Of a DNA stretch of 64,000 bases, positions 50,846 to 58,597 are shown piece by piece. This DNA comes from Lewinellaceae bacterium. Lineage in GTDB: Bacteria; Bacteroidota; Bacteroidia; Chitinophagales; Saprospiraceae. Numbering within the stretch: the first letter of the stretch is position 1; every line of letters begins with the position of its first letter. The translations under genes were made by a program, and so were the position numbers. The DNA lies in the NCBI GenBank assembly GCA_020636435.1, contig JACJXX010000002.1:2604001-2668000 (forward strand), read 5' to 3'. The notes beneath the pieces are model-generated. The model saw only the letters and a list, made by a program, of their open reading frames with translations, was not told the origin of the DNA and ran no database searches.

Positions 50846-53467
50846 ATGAACTTAAATAATTTCACCATAAAATCGCAGGAAGCCGTCCAGCGGGCCCAGC
50901 AACTCGCGATGGAAAACCAGCAGCAAGCCATCGAGCTGGGGCACCTGCTGAAGGGCATCCTGGAAGTGGACGAGAGCGTGGCGCCTTATGTTTTTAAAAA
51001 GCTGGGCGTCAATTTCGACGCCATCCGGCAAGCCACGGACAGCATTGTGCATTCTTATCCAAAAGTCAGCGGCGGCGGCAACCAGTACATGTCGCGCACT
51101 GCAACCGAGGCACTGCAGAAGGCCAACACCTATCTGAAGGAGTTTGGCGACGAATTCGTCGCCCTGGAACACCTGATCTTAGGCATTGTCGCCACCAAAG
51201 ACAGCGTTTCTCAAATGCTGAAGGACAGCGGCGTTTCGGAGAAGGCCCTGAAGGCAGCCATCGAGGAGTTGCGCAAGGGCAGCCGGGTGACCACCCACAG
51301 CGCGGAGGACAGCTACAACGCCCTGAACAAATACGCCATCAACCTCAACGAGCGGGCCCGCAACGGCAAGCTCGACCCGGTCATCGGCCGGGAAGACGAG
51401 ATTCGGCGCCTGCTGCACATCCTGGCGCGCCGCACCAAGAACAACCCCATCCTGATCGGCGAAGCGGGCGTGGGCAAAACGGCCATCGTAGAGGGCCTGG
51501 CTCACCGCATCGTCGACGGCGATGTGCCGGAGGACTTGCGCGACAAGGATATCTATTCGCTGGATATGGGCGCGCTGATCGCCGGAGCCAAGTACCAGGG
51601 CGAATTCGAAGAGCGCCTCAAATCGGTCATCAATGAAGTGACGGCCGCCGAGGGGCGCATATTCCTGTTCATCGACGAGATTCATACCCTCATCGGAGCA
51701 GGGAAAACCCAGGGGGCTATGGATGCCGCCAACATCCTCAAGCCGGCCCTGGCGCGGGGCGAGCTGCGCGCCATCGGCGCCACCACGCTCAACGAATACC
51801 AGAAGTATTTTGAGAACGACAAAGCGCTGGAGCGCCGTTTCCAGACCGTCCTGGTGGAAGAGCCGGGCGTGGAAGACGCCATCTCCATCCTCCGGGGGCT
51901 GAAGGAACGCTACGAAACCCACCACAAGATCAACATCAAGGACGATGCCGTGGTGGCCGCCGTGCAGCTTTCCCACCGCTACATCACCTCCCGTTTCCTG
52001 CCCGACAAGGCCATCGACCTCATCGACGAGGCTGCCGCCAAGCTGCGGCTGGAAATGAACTCCATGCCGGAAGAACTGGATGAGGTAGAGCGCAGGATCC
52101 GCCAGCTGGAGATCGAGCGGGAAGCCATGAAACGCGAAAACGACAAAGTGAAGATCGGCCAGATCGATGAGGAACTGGCCAACCTGGAAGAAGAGCGCAA
52201 CGCCCTGCGCGCCAAGTGGGAGAGCGAGCGCGAGGTGGTGCTGGGCGTGCAGCAGTCAAAAGAAGAACTCGAACGCCTGAAAGTGGAAAGCGCCCGCGCC
52301 GAACGGGAAGGCAACTACACCGAAGCCGCTGAAATTCGTTACGGTCGGGCGCCCGAGGTTCAAAAGCAGCTCGACAATTACCAGAAGCAACTGCAGGAAA
52401 TGCAGTCCGAATCCAAGCTTCTGGTCAAGGAAGAAGTGGATGCCGAAGACATCGCCGAGATCGTCAGCCGCTGGACCGGCATTCCGGTGACGCGCATGCT
52501 GCAGAGCGAGCGCGAGAAGCTTCTCCACCTGGAAGAAGACCTCCACAAGCGCGTCGTCGGCCAGGATGAAGCGGTGGAAGCGGTGGCTGACGCCATCCGC
52601 CGCAGCCGCACCGGCCTGTCCAACGTACGGCGCCCGGTCGGCTCCTTCCTGTTCCTGGGCACGACCGGGGTGGGCAAGACCGAGCTGGCCAAGGCCCTGG
52701 CCGAGTACCTTTTTGACGACGAGAACCTGATGACCCGCATCGACATGAGCGAGTACCAGGAACGCCACGCCGTAAGCCGGCTGATCGGCGCTCCTCCTGG
52801 TTACGTGGGGTATGACGAGGGCGGGCAGCTCACGGAAGCGGTGCGCCGCAAACCCTACAGCGTGATCCTGCTCGACGAGGTGGAAAAGGCCCACCCGGAT
52901 ACTTTTAACATCCTCCTGCAGGTGCTGGAAGACGGCCGCCTGACCGACAACAAGGGTAGGGTAGCGGACTTTAAAAACACCATCGTCATCATGACCTCCA
53001 ATATCGGCTCCGGCCTCATCCGCGACAACTTCGCGAACATGGCGCCGGGCGAAGAGGAAGAAGTGATAGACAAGACCCGAGAGCAGGTTTTCGAACTGCT
53101 CAAACAAGCCGTCCGCCCCGAATTCCTCAACCGGATCGACGAGGTGATCATGTTCCGCCCCTTGTCCCGAAAGGATATCCGGCAGATCGTCGAACTCCAG
53201 CTCAACGAACTCCGGCAAACCCTGGCGCAGCAGGAGATAACCCTGTCTATCGCCCCTGCCGCTATGCAGTGGCTGGCCGAAGAGGGTTACCATCCGGAAT
53301 TTGGCGCCCGCCCGCTGAAGCGCGTCATTCAGAAGCGCGTGCTCAACGAGCTTTCCAAACAGATGCTGCTCAATAAAGTACAACCCAAGAGCCACATCGT
53401 CCTGGATGTATTCGGGGACAAAGTGGTGTTCAGGGCGCCGATCAAGGAGGAGGAGGCAATCGCATAA
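50846..53467 (+). CDS. clpB: ATP-dependent chaperone ClpB
   Basis: 873 residues. N-domain with two Clp_N repeats (1-~145), D1 with Walker A GEAGVGKTA (about 209) and intact Walker B FLFIDEIHTLIGAG, the coiled-coil middle domain about 405-530 (EELDEVERRIRQLEIERE...), and D2 with Walker A GTTGVGKTE (about 610), Walker B ILLDEVEKAHP. No IGF/IGL ClpP loop, so it is the disaggregase ClpB rather than ClpA/C. It rescues aggregated proteins with DnaK. It is flanked by the ~160-bp palindromic elements E2 (164 bp before) and E3 (6 bp after). Confidence 0.97.
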   Translation: MNLNNFTIKSQEAVQRAQQLAMENQQQAIELGHLLKGILEVDESVAPYVFKKLGVNFDAIRQATDSIVHSYPKVSGGGNQYMSRTATEALQKANTYLKEFGDEFVALEHLILGIVATKDSVSQMLKDSGVSEKALKAAIEELRKGSRVTTHSAEDSYNALNKYAINLNERARNGKLDPVIGREDEIRRLLHILARRTKNNPILIGEAGVGKTAIVEGLAHRIVDGDVPEDLRDKDIYSLDMGALIAGAKYQGEFEERLKSVINEVTAAEGRIFLFIDEIHTLIGAGKTQGAMDAANILKPALARGELRAIGATTLNEYQKYFENDKALERRFQTVLVEEPGVEDAISILRGLKERYETHHKINIKDDAVVAAVQLSHRYITSRFLPDKAIDLIDEAAAKLRLEMNSMPEELDEVERRIRQLEIEREAMKRENDKVKIGQIDEELANLEEERNALRAKWESEREVVLGVQQSKEELERLKVESARAEREGNYTEAAEIRYGRAPEVQKQLDNYQKQLQEMQSESKLLVKEEVDAEDIAEIVSRWTGIPVTRMLQSEREKLLHLEEDLHKRVVGQDEAVEAVADAIRRSRTGLSNVRRPVGSFLFLGTTGVGKTELAKALAEYLFDDENLMTRIDMSEYQERHAVSRLIGAPPGYVGYDEGGQLTEAVRRKPYSVILLDEVEKAHPDTFNILLQVLEDGRLTDNKGRVADFKNTIVIMTSNIGSGLIRDNFANMAPGEEEEVIDKTREQVFELLKQAVRPEFLNRIDEVIMFRPLSRKDIRQIVELQLNELRQTLAQQEITLSIAPAAMQWLAEEGYHPEFGARPLKRVIQKRVLNELSKQMLLNKVQPKSHIVLDVFGDKVVFRAPIKEEEAIA

Positions 53468-53473
53468 ATTGAT

Positions 53474-53635
53474 AAGGGCTTGCGCAGAAATAAATGGTAC
53501 AGAATAGAGGAAGTTATTTTGTGCGCTAACAAGGCGCCAAACGCAGGCATCCGTACGGACGGCGAGGCTTGGCAACGCCGTTAGCGTGCAAAAGAACGAC
53601 TCTAAATGGAGTGTTTATTTTTGCGCGAGCCCTAA
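53474..53635. repeat. Nested palindromic element E3 (~162 bp), downstream of clpB
   Basis: Outer arms AGGGCTTGCGCAGAAATAAA and TTTATTTTTGCGCGAGCCCT pair with two mismatches. Middle arms contain TAGAG-GTT-TTTTG-CGCTAAC and their complement. Centre GCATCCGTACGGACG is identical to E2. The element starts 6 bp after the clpB stop. Confidence 0.65.
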
Positions 53636-53649
53636 GCTCATAACCAAAA

Positions 53650-53690
53650 TACCCGGCGCAGCATACCAAACTGCGCTGGGTATTTTTTTT
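53650..53690 (+). terminator. Rho-independent terminator after clpB/E3
   Basis: TACCCGGCGCAG pairs with CTGCGCTGGGTA (one G-T) and is followed by TTTTTTTT. It would end clpB transcripts that read through E3. Confidence 0.8.
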
Positions 53691-54082
53691 GCCGGCTGTA
53701 AAAAGTTTTGCTCCCGGTGAGTGCGTGCCTGCGCAAATCTTTTTACAAAAAAACAATGCAACGCTTTGCAAAAAGCATTGTCCTTCTCCCTAGACTGTAA
53801 CTTTTTTAACCCCGATCCGTCATCCCGAAAGGCAATCTACCCGAAACCAGAGTCACGAGCGTTATAACATCAATGGGGCGGTTGGACAGCCAATAGGGGC
53901 TTCGTACACCGTACACAGCTTAGGCGACCGCCAAGCCTGTACACCCCCGACCCTTCGGGTACGGGGCAGGCTGTACACAGTCCAAGCCATCCTTGTGCTT
54001 AAAAGGATACCCAACAATGGATATTACTGCCTGAATTACACGGCAGCCGCAAAATAATTCTATCATTTAAACACCTGTTATT
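53691..54082. other. Intergenic region with hairpin and repeat copy C
   Basis: 392 bp. CAATGC pairs with GCATTG near 53755-53780. The GTACAC-family repeat copy C (53881-53988) lies inside. No coding potential and no exact -7 box for the PDZ gene was seen. Confidence 0.4.
53881..53988 (+). repeat. Dispersed repeat, GTACAC family, copy C
   Basis: It starts GTTGGACAGCCAATAGGGGC followed by TTCGTACACCGTACACAG. It has an inner hairpin GCCTG...CCCC-CTTCG-GGGG...CAGGC and ends GTACACAGTCCAAGCC, the inverted start. It shares about 80 percent identity with copy B over the first 40 bases. Confidence 0.55.
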
Positions 54083-55480
54083 ATGAAGAAATTTACGCTA
54101 TTCCTCGCAGGCGCTCTGGCCTTGCTTTTTTTGATGCCCAATTCCGCTCTTCAGGCGCAGGCCGCCCGGAATGGGGAGGTTGTCATCGTCCAGGAGATAC
54201 AACATGACGATGGCAGCGTGACCACCGTTAAGAAGCGGATACAAAAAGGAGACAACATTGAGTCGATTGTGGAGCAGTTTAATGCCGCAGACGGAAAAAA
54301 CGTTAAAGTGCACATCTTATCCGATGGGCAGGAGACAGCCGTTCGGGAGAACGACGAGGCCGAAGAAACCGTCTTTTTCTTCCGCCGCGCCAAGGAACAT
54401 GCTCAGGAAATGGACGCCCTGGCGGAGGAGATGGAAAAGGTGGAGAAGGAATTGGAAAGCATGCACATCGTCATTAACGGCAACGATTTTGAAGTCGACA
54501 ATATCGAATGGAACAGCGATGAGCCCCGGGGGGAACGGCTGCGTTCCGAAGAAGCCACCAAAGCCTTTTTGGGCGTTTACCCGGACAATACGGATAATGG
54601 CGTAGGCGTAGCCCTGGACGGCATCGTCTCCGGTTCAGGAGCAGAGGCGGGCGGCCTGCAGCAAGGGGACGTTGTCACCTCTATTGGCGGGCACGCCACC
54701 AACGGGACTTACGGCCTGCGCGGCGCCCTGGCCAAGCTGGAGCCCGGCGAAACCGTGCCGGTAGCTTATATCCGCGACGGCCAAACCATGCAGGCGCAGG
54801 TAACCCTGGGCGGGAAACAATACACCCGCCGCTATCTCAACGATGACCGCGACCCCTGCAAAGTATTCATCGGCGTCTACGTAGGCGGGCAGGCCCATAT
54901 TGGCAAGGGCGTTCAGATCACCGGCATCATCGGAAATACGCCCGCAGAGGCGGACGGCGTGGAAGCCGGCGATATCATCCTGGCTATGGATGATGTGCCC
55001 GTCAACAACAACAACGAGCTGCTCGCCGAGCGCAACAAACACGAGCCCGGCCAGGCATTCAAACTGGCCATCCAGCGCGGCGATCAGCAACTGACGGTCA
55101 ACTCTCGCTTCAAAACCTGTGATAATACCGGAATGGAAGAGCCTGTTGAGGAGGAAGTGATCGCAGAAGAGCCGGCGGAAGAAGCACAACCGGCTATCCA
55201 GTTCCCGGAAACGACGCTGGAACTGAACGGCTATAAAGCTTATCCCAATCCTTCTTTCGGCGAAGTAACGGTGCAATTCCAGGCGGATGCCGTTCCAACT
55301 GAGATCCAGCTTTCCGATTCCTCGGGCCGCGTCTTCTTCCAGCGCCAACTGAAAAACTTCGACGGCTACTTCAACGAGGAGCTGAGCCTGAGAGAGGCTA
55401 CTCCCGGCACGATCACGCTTACGATCCAGCAGGGAGACAAGTTGATTACCAAGCAACTGGTGTTGTTGAACCGGGCCTGA
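54083..55480 (+). CDS. Secreted PDZ-domain protein with T9SS type A sorting tail
   Basis: 465 residues. Signal peptide 1-25 (cleavage at LQAQ). Residues ~26-150 are a charged, partly coiled region. Two PDZ domains follow: LGVYPDNTDNGVGVALDGI (about 156-235) and IGVYVGGQAHIGKGVQITGI (about 262-340), each with the GLQQGD/GVEAGD loop. After an acidic linker (EEPVEEEVIAEEPAEE, about 352-370), the last ~80 residues (YPNPSFGEVTVQFQ ... LKNFDGYFNEELSL ... PGTITLTIQQG) are a Por_Secre_tail domain. It should be exported by Sec and then through the T9SS to the surface. No protease domain is attached; it may scaffold or present partners. Confidence 0.88.
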   Translation: MKKFTLFLAGALALLFLMPNSALQAQAARNGEVVIVQEIQHDDGSVTTVKKRIQKGDNIESIVEQFNAADGKNVKVHILSDGQETAVRENDEAEETVFFFRRAKEHAQEMDALAEEMEKVEKELESMHIVINGNDFEVDNIEWNSDEPRGERLRSEEATKAFLGVYPDNTDNGVGVALDGIVSGSGAEAGGLQQGDVVTSIGGHATNGTYGLRGALAKLEPGETVPVAYIRDGQTMQAQVTLGGKQYTRRYLNDDRDPCKVFIGVYVGGQAHIGKGVQITGIIGNTPAEADGVEAGDIILAMDDVPVNNNNELLAERNKHEPGQAFKLAIQRGDQQLTVNSRFKTCDNTGMEEPVEEEVIAEEPAEEAQPAIQFPETTLELNGYKAYPNPSFGEVTVQFQADAVPTEIQLSDSSGRVFFQRQLKNFDGYFNEELSLREATPGTITLTIQQGDKLITKQLVLLNRA

Positions 55481-55490
55481 CAAAAGGATA

Positions 55491-55610
55491 GAACACGGAT
55501 GCCGCGGATTTGGCGGATTTTAGCGCCCGTCTGCTGTGCCGCAGGCCGGCAGGGATTTGGCCCGGTAGCTTTCTTCTGAAAGCCAGGGAAAATCCGTGGC
55601 ACCCGTGTTC
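55491..55610. repeat. Imperfect inverted repeat with 28-nt dispersed core
   Basis: Outer arms GAACACGGATGCCGCGGATT and AATCCGTGGCACCCGTGTTC pair with few mismatches. Inside lies the 28-nt core (55525-55552) that is found inverted, one mismatch, at 31011-31038. It follows the PDZ gene by 10 bp. Confidence 0.5.
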
Positions 55611-55662
55611 CACTCACTCACCCACTCATTCCTTCCTTCCCTCTTCCTAAAGCTTAGGATTT

Positions 55663-57183
55663 TCATTGCTTGTCTGTGTTTAATTTAACAGCACGTTGCC
55701 CATACAGGATGAATGAACGGAGGTTATCTTTTTTTATGAATGAAACTTTCACACCTGTATTTGGATGAATAAAGTCCAGTTCATCACCACGAATTGGGGT
55801 AAGCTTGTATTCATCTCCATTCGGAAAATAAAGTGAAATTAGATCATTGTTTTCATCAAATTTAATAGAAAGATCTATTTGGTTATTCCACTTATATTCA
55901 CCCGGCAATTCCTGCAAAACTTCGGAGCTTAATTTATTGCGGTGGACATTGGTTTGCTTAAAGTGTTGCCATCCGTATACCTGTGAGGCTGATAAGAGAA
56001 GCTCATTTCCTAGGCTGCCGCCATTATCTGAATTGGTCAAATAGGCCAAACCATTTCCGGTCGTAAGATCTATTGTCATGCCGGTACGGTAACCTGCATT
56101 GCCACCATAGTGAGTGATAGAAATATCATCACCAGACCGGTTCAATACGAATCCATAAACATGGCCATCTCGTTCGTGGCTTATTATAGATTTAATATCG
56201 GACTGTGAAAATATCGAGCTTTTGCCTTGATAGGCTTTGTAAATTTCAATTAGGAATTTAGCCATATCAATAGAATTGCTCCAAAGTCCCGCTGCCGCTT
56301 GTTCAGGGTAGTTACGCCAACCTCCATTTAAAACTTCGCCGGATTGGGTGTAACCTTTGGCTGCTTGTTCGAATTTCGAAGCAGGCAGTGGTTGACTGAA
56401 ATCAGAGTTATCCATTCCAACCGGTTCGAGAATCCAGCGTTTCATTATGTTCGCAAACGAATCACTGTATATGTCCTGAAGTGCTAATTCAGCTAACGTA
56501 TAAGCACCACCTGAATAGGCCAGTGTTGTATTGGGCTGTGCAATAACCGCAATAGCAGGGGAATTGACTCCGGCACTACCCTTTAAAACATCTAGATCAG
56601 AGGGTAAGGCGAGATTTTTAGCGTATCCCTGATATCCACCAGCAATGATTCCTGAAGTATGGGAGAAAATATTACGAAACGTAACTGGGTTCTCTGCTGT
56701 TTGTTTACCTTGGGGTAATACAAAATCCTTCAGGTAATTTTGGATATTTTTATCCAGGTCTATTTCACCAGCAGAATGCATACGCAGCGCAGCTAGAAAC
56801 GTTACTGGTTTAGACAGTGATGCTGCCTGGAAAATGCTCGTACAGTCGAGTTTTTGTTCTTCGGGAAAATTCGCATTTTGATAAATGTCTGCCCATTCAA
56901 TCTTACCTTGATTTATTACAGCAAGAGATAATGCCGGAATATTATACTCTGACATTTTGTTTGTTATGGAGCTGAAATTTTCCGGCTCTCCCAAAAACTT
57001 CACTTGCCCACGAATTCCACGCTCTAGTTGGACTTTTCTTTCAACTGATTCTTTTTGGCTAATGCAACCGGCATTAACGTTGCGGGTGCTTGAATCGTTG
57101 GAATCTTTTGGCAGGTAGGAACAAGAACCAATGAAAACCAAAACAAAAGATTGAAAAATTATTTTTTTCACAAGTACCTTCAT
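55663..57183 (-). CDS. Serine hydrolase lipoprotein (beta-lactamase family), AT-rich
   Basis: The ATG at 57183 (MKVLVKKIIFQSFVLVFIGSC) gives 506 residues, with lipobox IGSC (Cys21). Beta-lactamase-like domain with SLSK in FQAASLSKPVTF (about 126-129), YSG in LAYSGGAY (about 214), and HYGG near 325, followed by a C-terminal lipocalin-like stretch. Base composition is visibly AT-richer than all neighbours and codons end in A/T far more often, which points to horizontal acquisition. Substrate unknown. It borders the decayed umuDC/xisHI stretch. Confidence 0.8.
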   Translation of the reverse strand: MKVLVKKIIFQSFVLVFIGSCSYLPKDSNDSSTRNVNAGCISQKESVERKVQLERGIRGQVKFLGEPENFSSITNKMSEYNIPALSLAVINQGKIEWADIYQNANFPEEQKLDCTSIFQAASLSKPVTFLAALRMHSAGEIDLDKNIQNYLKDFVLPQGKQTAENPVTFRNIFSHTSGIIAGGYQGYAKNLALPSDLDVLKGSAGVNSPAIAVIAQPNTTLAYSGGAYTLAELALQDIYSDSFANIMKRWILEPVGMDNSDFSQPLPASKFEQAAKGYTQSGEVLNGGWRNYPEQAAAGLWSNSIDMAKFLIEIYKAYQGKSSIFSQSDIKSIISHERDGHVYGFVLNRSGDDISITHYGGNAGYRTGMTIDLTTGNGLAYLTNSDNGGSLGNELLLSASQVYGWQHFKQTNVHRNKLSSEVLQELPGEYKWNNQIDLSIKFDENNDLISLYFPNGDEYKLTPIRGDELDFIHPNTGVKVSFIKKDNLRSFILYGQRAVKLNTDKQ

Positions 57184-57210
57184 ATGCTTAATCTCGACCA
57201 TGTTTTTTAT

Positions 57211-57224
57211 AGATGTTAACATCT
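57211..57224. promoter_or_regulatory. 14-bp perfect palindrome upstream of AT-rich hydrolase
   Basis: AGATGTTAACATCT is self-complementary and lies 28 nt before the ATG at 57183, a position suited to an operator. Confidence 0.3.
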
Positions 57225-57407
57225 TTGTATCCAAACAGAAGTAGCGAAAACACAACTTTATGCCCGATTTTAAAAGACTAAACCCCTGAGCTAAAGCAGT
57301 TCCACAAAACCACCGTTTCCTAAAACTACTCTTTTCATCAAGATTCAAAGCAAATTCAGGTAGGAAAATGGCAGGAACCAATCCCGAAGCGATGGCTATG
57401 GCAAAAT

Positions 57408-57771
57408 CTACGTGCTATTTATCCAGCTTTGAGCCGTTTTTTGAACCTCCTGGCACCACTGGAGAAGTGCCCATATGGCCAGTTTGGCCAGGGTTTTCGT
57501 CCGGGCGATACCAACGCTTACCGGTATGCCGGCGCATTGCCGGATTATCTGGCTCAGTTGTTCTCCGTACTGAGTCCATATCAGCATGCAGTAAAACAGG
57601 CTTGTATTTTTTGTTTTCCGGCTTCAGGTAGTATTTCCCGCCCTCTTTGACAAAACGCTTGACCGTAAATTCTCCTTCCAGCACGGCGATGATCACATCC
57701 CCCGGCTTAGGCTCCAAAGAACGGTCAACCACAAGGATATCATCCGGATGAAGGAGCGGGGATGGGGGCAT
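57408..57771 (-). pseudogene. umuD-umuC remnant, deletion fusion
   Basis: The minus strand begins with the C-terminal half of UmuD: HPDDILVVDRSLEPKPGDVI, then FTVKRFVKEGGKYYLKPEN and YKPVLLHADMD. The serine region before HPDD is gone. Near 57580 the sequence passes into another frame that reads as an internal piece of UmuC: YGEQLSQIIRQCAGIPVSVG, IARTKTLAKLA, and stops at TAG (57408-57410). The UmuD C-terminus and the UmuC N-terminal catalytic part are missing, so a deletion has joined the two genes of a former DNA polymerase V operon. Not functional. Confidence 0.75.
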
Positions 57772-57880
57772 TATGGGATTTTTAAGATGGTGCGGTTGTG
57801 AGGAAGCTGTAAATAACTGCAAACCCCAGTTGGAGGTAAGGAACAAAAAGGTTATTTTACGCTACAAAGAGAAAACAATA

Positions 57881-58127
57881 ATGGCCAAAGACCTTATTCA
57901 TGAAAGTGTCCGTGTAGCACTGGAAAAAGATGGTTGGACAATATATTGATTATAGGGGCGCACTACGAGATGAAGGCATCGAACGGGAATTGTATCTTGC
58001 CATTTCTCTCAATGCTCATAGAAGGCTGAATAAGGCGAGCTTTTTCAAGCGGCGCTTTGAAGAAAACAAGGTGAAAATAGTTGTTGTTAACATAGTAGAT
58101 AAAATCATCGTGGAATGGATACCTTAA
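57881..58127 (+). pseudogene. xisH: xisH-like gene with internal deletion/frameshift
   Basis: The frame from ATG 57881 reads MAKDLIHESVRVALEKDGWT and stops at TGA 57947. A second frame (from 57930) reads GQYIDYRGALRDEGIERELY, then LAISLNAHRR and NIVDKIIVEWIP to 58127. Together they match the start and end of XisH (fdxN-element excision controlling factor family, a PD-(D/E)XK-like fold), with about 55 middle residues lost at the junction, including the catalytic core. The stop codon overlaps the start of xisI by 13 nt, the usual xisHI layout. Confidence 0.75.
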
Positions 58128-58456
58128 ACCAATATAAAGGCTACATCGAAAATATTCTTCACCATTATGCCGGCAGAAAGCCCGTCAACCGCCCCGAGTT
58201 GGAGTATCAGTTGGCCATTGACAAGGAACGGCTTCAGTTCATATTACTGGCAGTGGGCTGGCACAATAATGAATTCATACACAACTGGATTTTCCACGTG
58301 CAGCTTAAGGGAGACAAAATCTGGGTGTATGAGGATAGGACAGACCCCGGTATCAAAGTCTTGTTAATGGAAAGAGGGGTTCCGGAACCGGATATTGTCC
58401 TTGGGTTCCTACCCGAATACGAAAGAGGGCCGGTTTCGCCGATTGCCGTTGGTTAG
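58115..58456 (+). CDS. xisI: XisI protein
   Basis: 113 residues, the family length: MDTLNQYKGYIENILHHYA, FILLAVGWHNNEFIHNWIFH, IWVYEDRTDPGIKVLL and the C-terminal GVPEPDIVLGFLPEYER. XisI is known from the Anabaena fdxN element, where XisH and XisI are needed for excision by XisF; most genomes carry xisHI with no such element and an unclear role. Here xisI is intact while its partner is broken. No site-specific recombinase or att-like direct repeat was seen nearby. The pair is typical of cyanobacteria, which suggests transfer. Confidence 0.85.
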   Translation: MDTLNQYKGYIENILHHYAGRKPVNRPELEYQLAIDKERLQFILLAVGWHNNEFIHNWIFHVQLKGDKIWVYEDRTDPGIKVLLMERGVPEPDIVLGFLPEYERGPVSPIAVG

Positions 58457-58459
58457 AAT

Positions 58460-58590
58460 ATGGATGAAATGAGCGCCGTCATCAATCAACTGCATCATAA
58501 AGCCATGGCGTTCGCCGACGAAGCCATTGTTGCCAAACACAAGGGAGGTTTGGAAACAGCCCAATTCAAATACCTCGAAGTTTTCACTCA
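58460..58590 (+). pseudogene. Truncated small helical ORF following xisI
   Basis: ATG 58460 lies 3 nt after the xisI stop. The first ~40 residues (MDEMSAVINQLHHKAMAFAD, KGGLETAQFKYLEVF) look like the start of a small TPR-like protein of the kind often found beside XisHI or toxin-like genes. Around 58590 the frame runs antisense into the GT-C gene, so the genuine part is cut off. Boundary approximate. Confidence 0.4.
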
Positions 58591-58597
58591 CCCCCAC

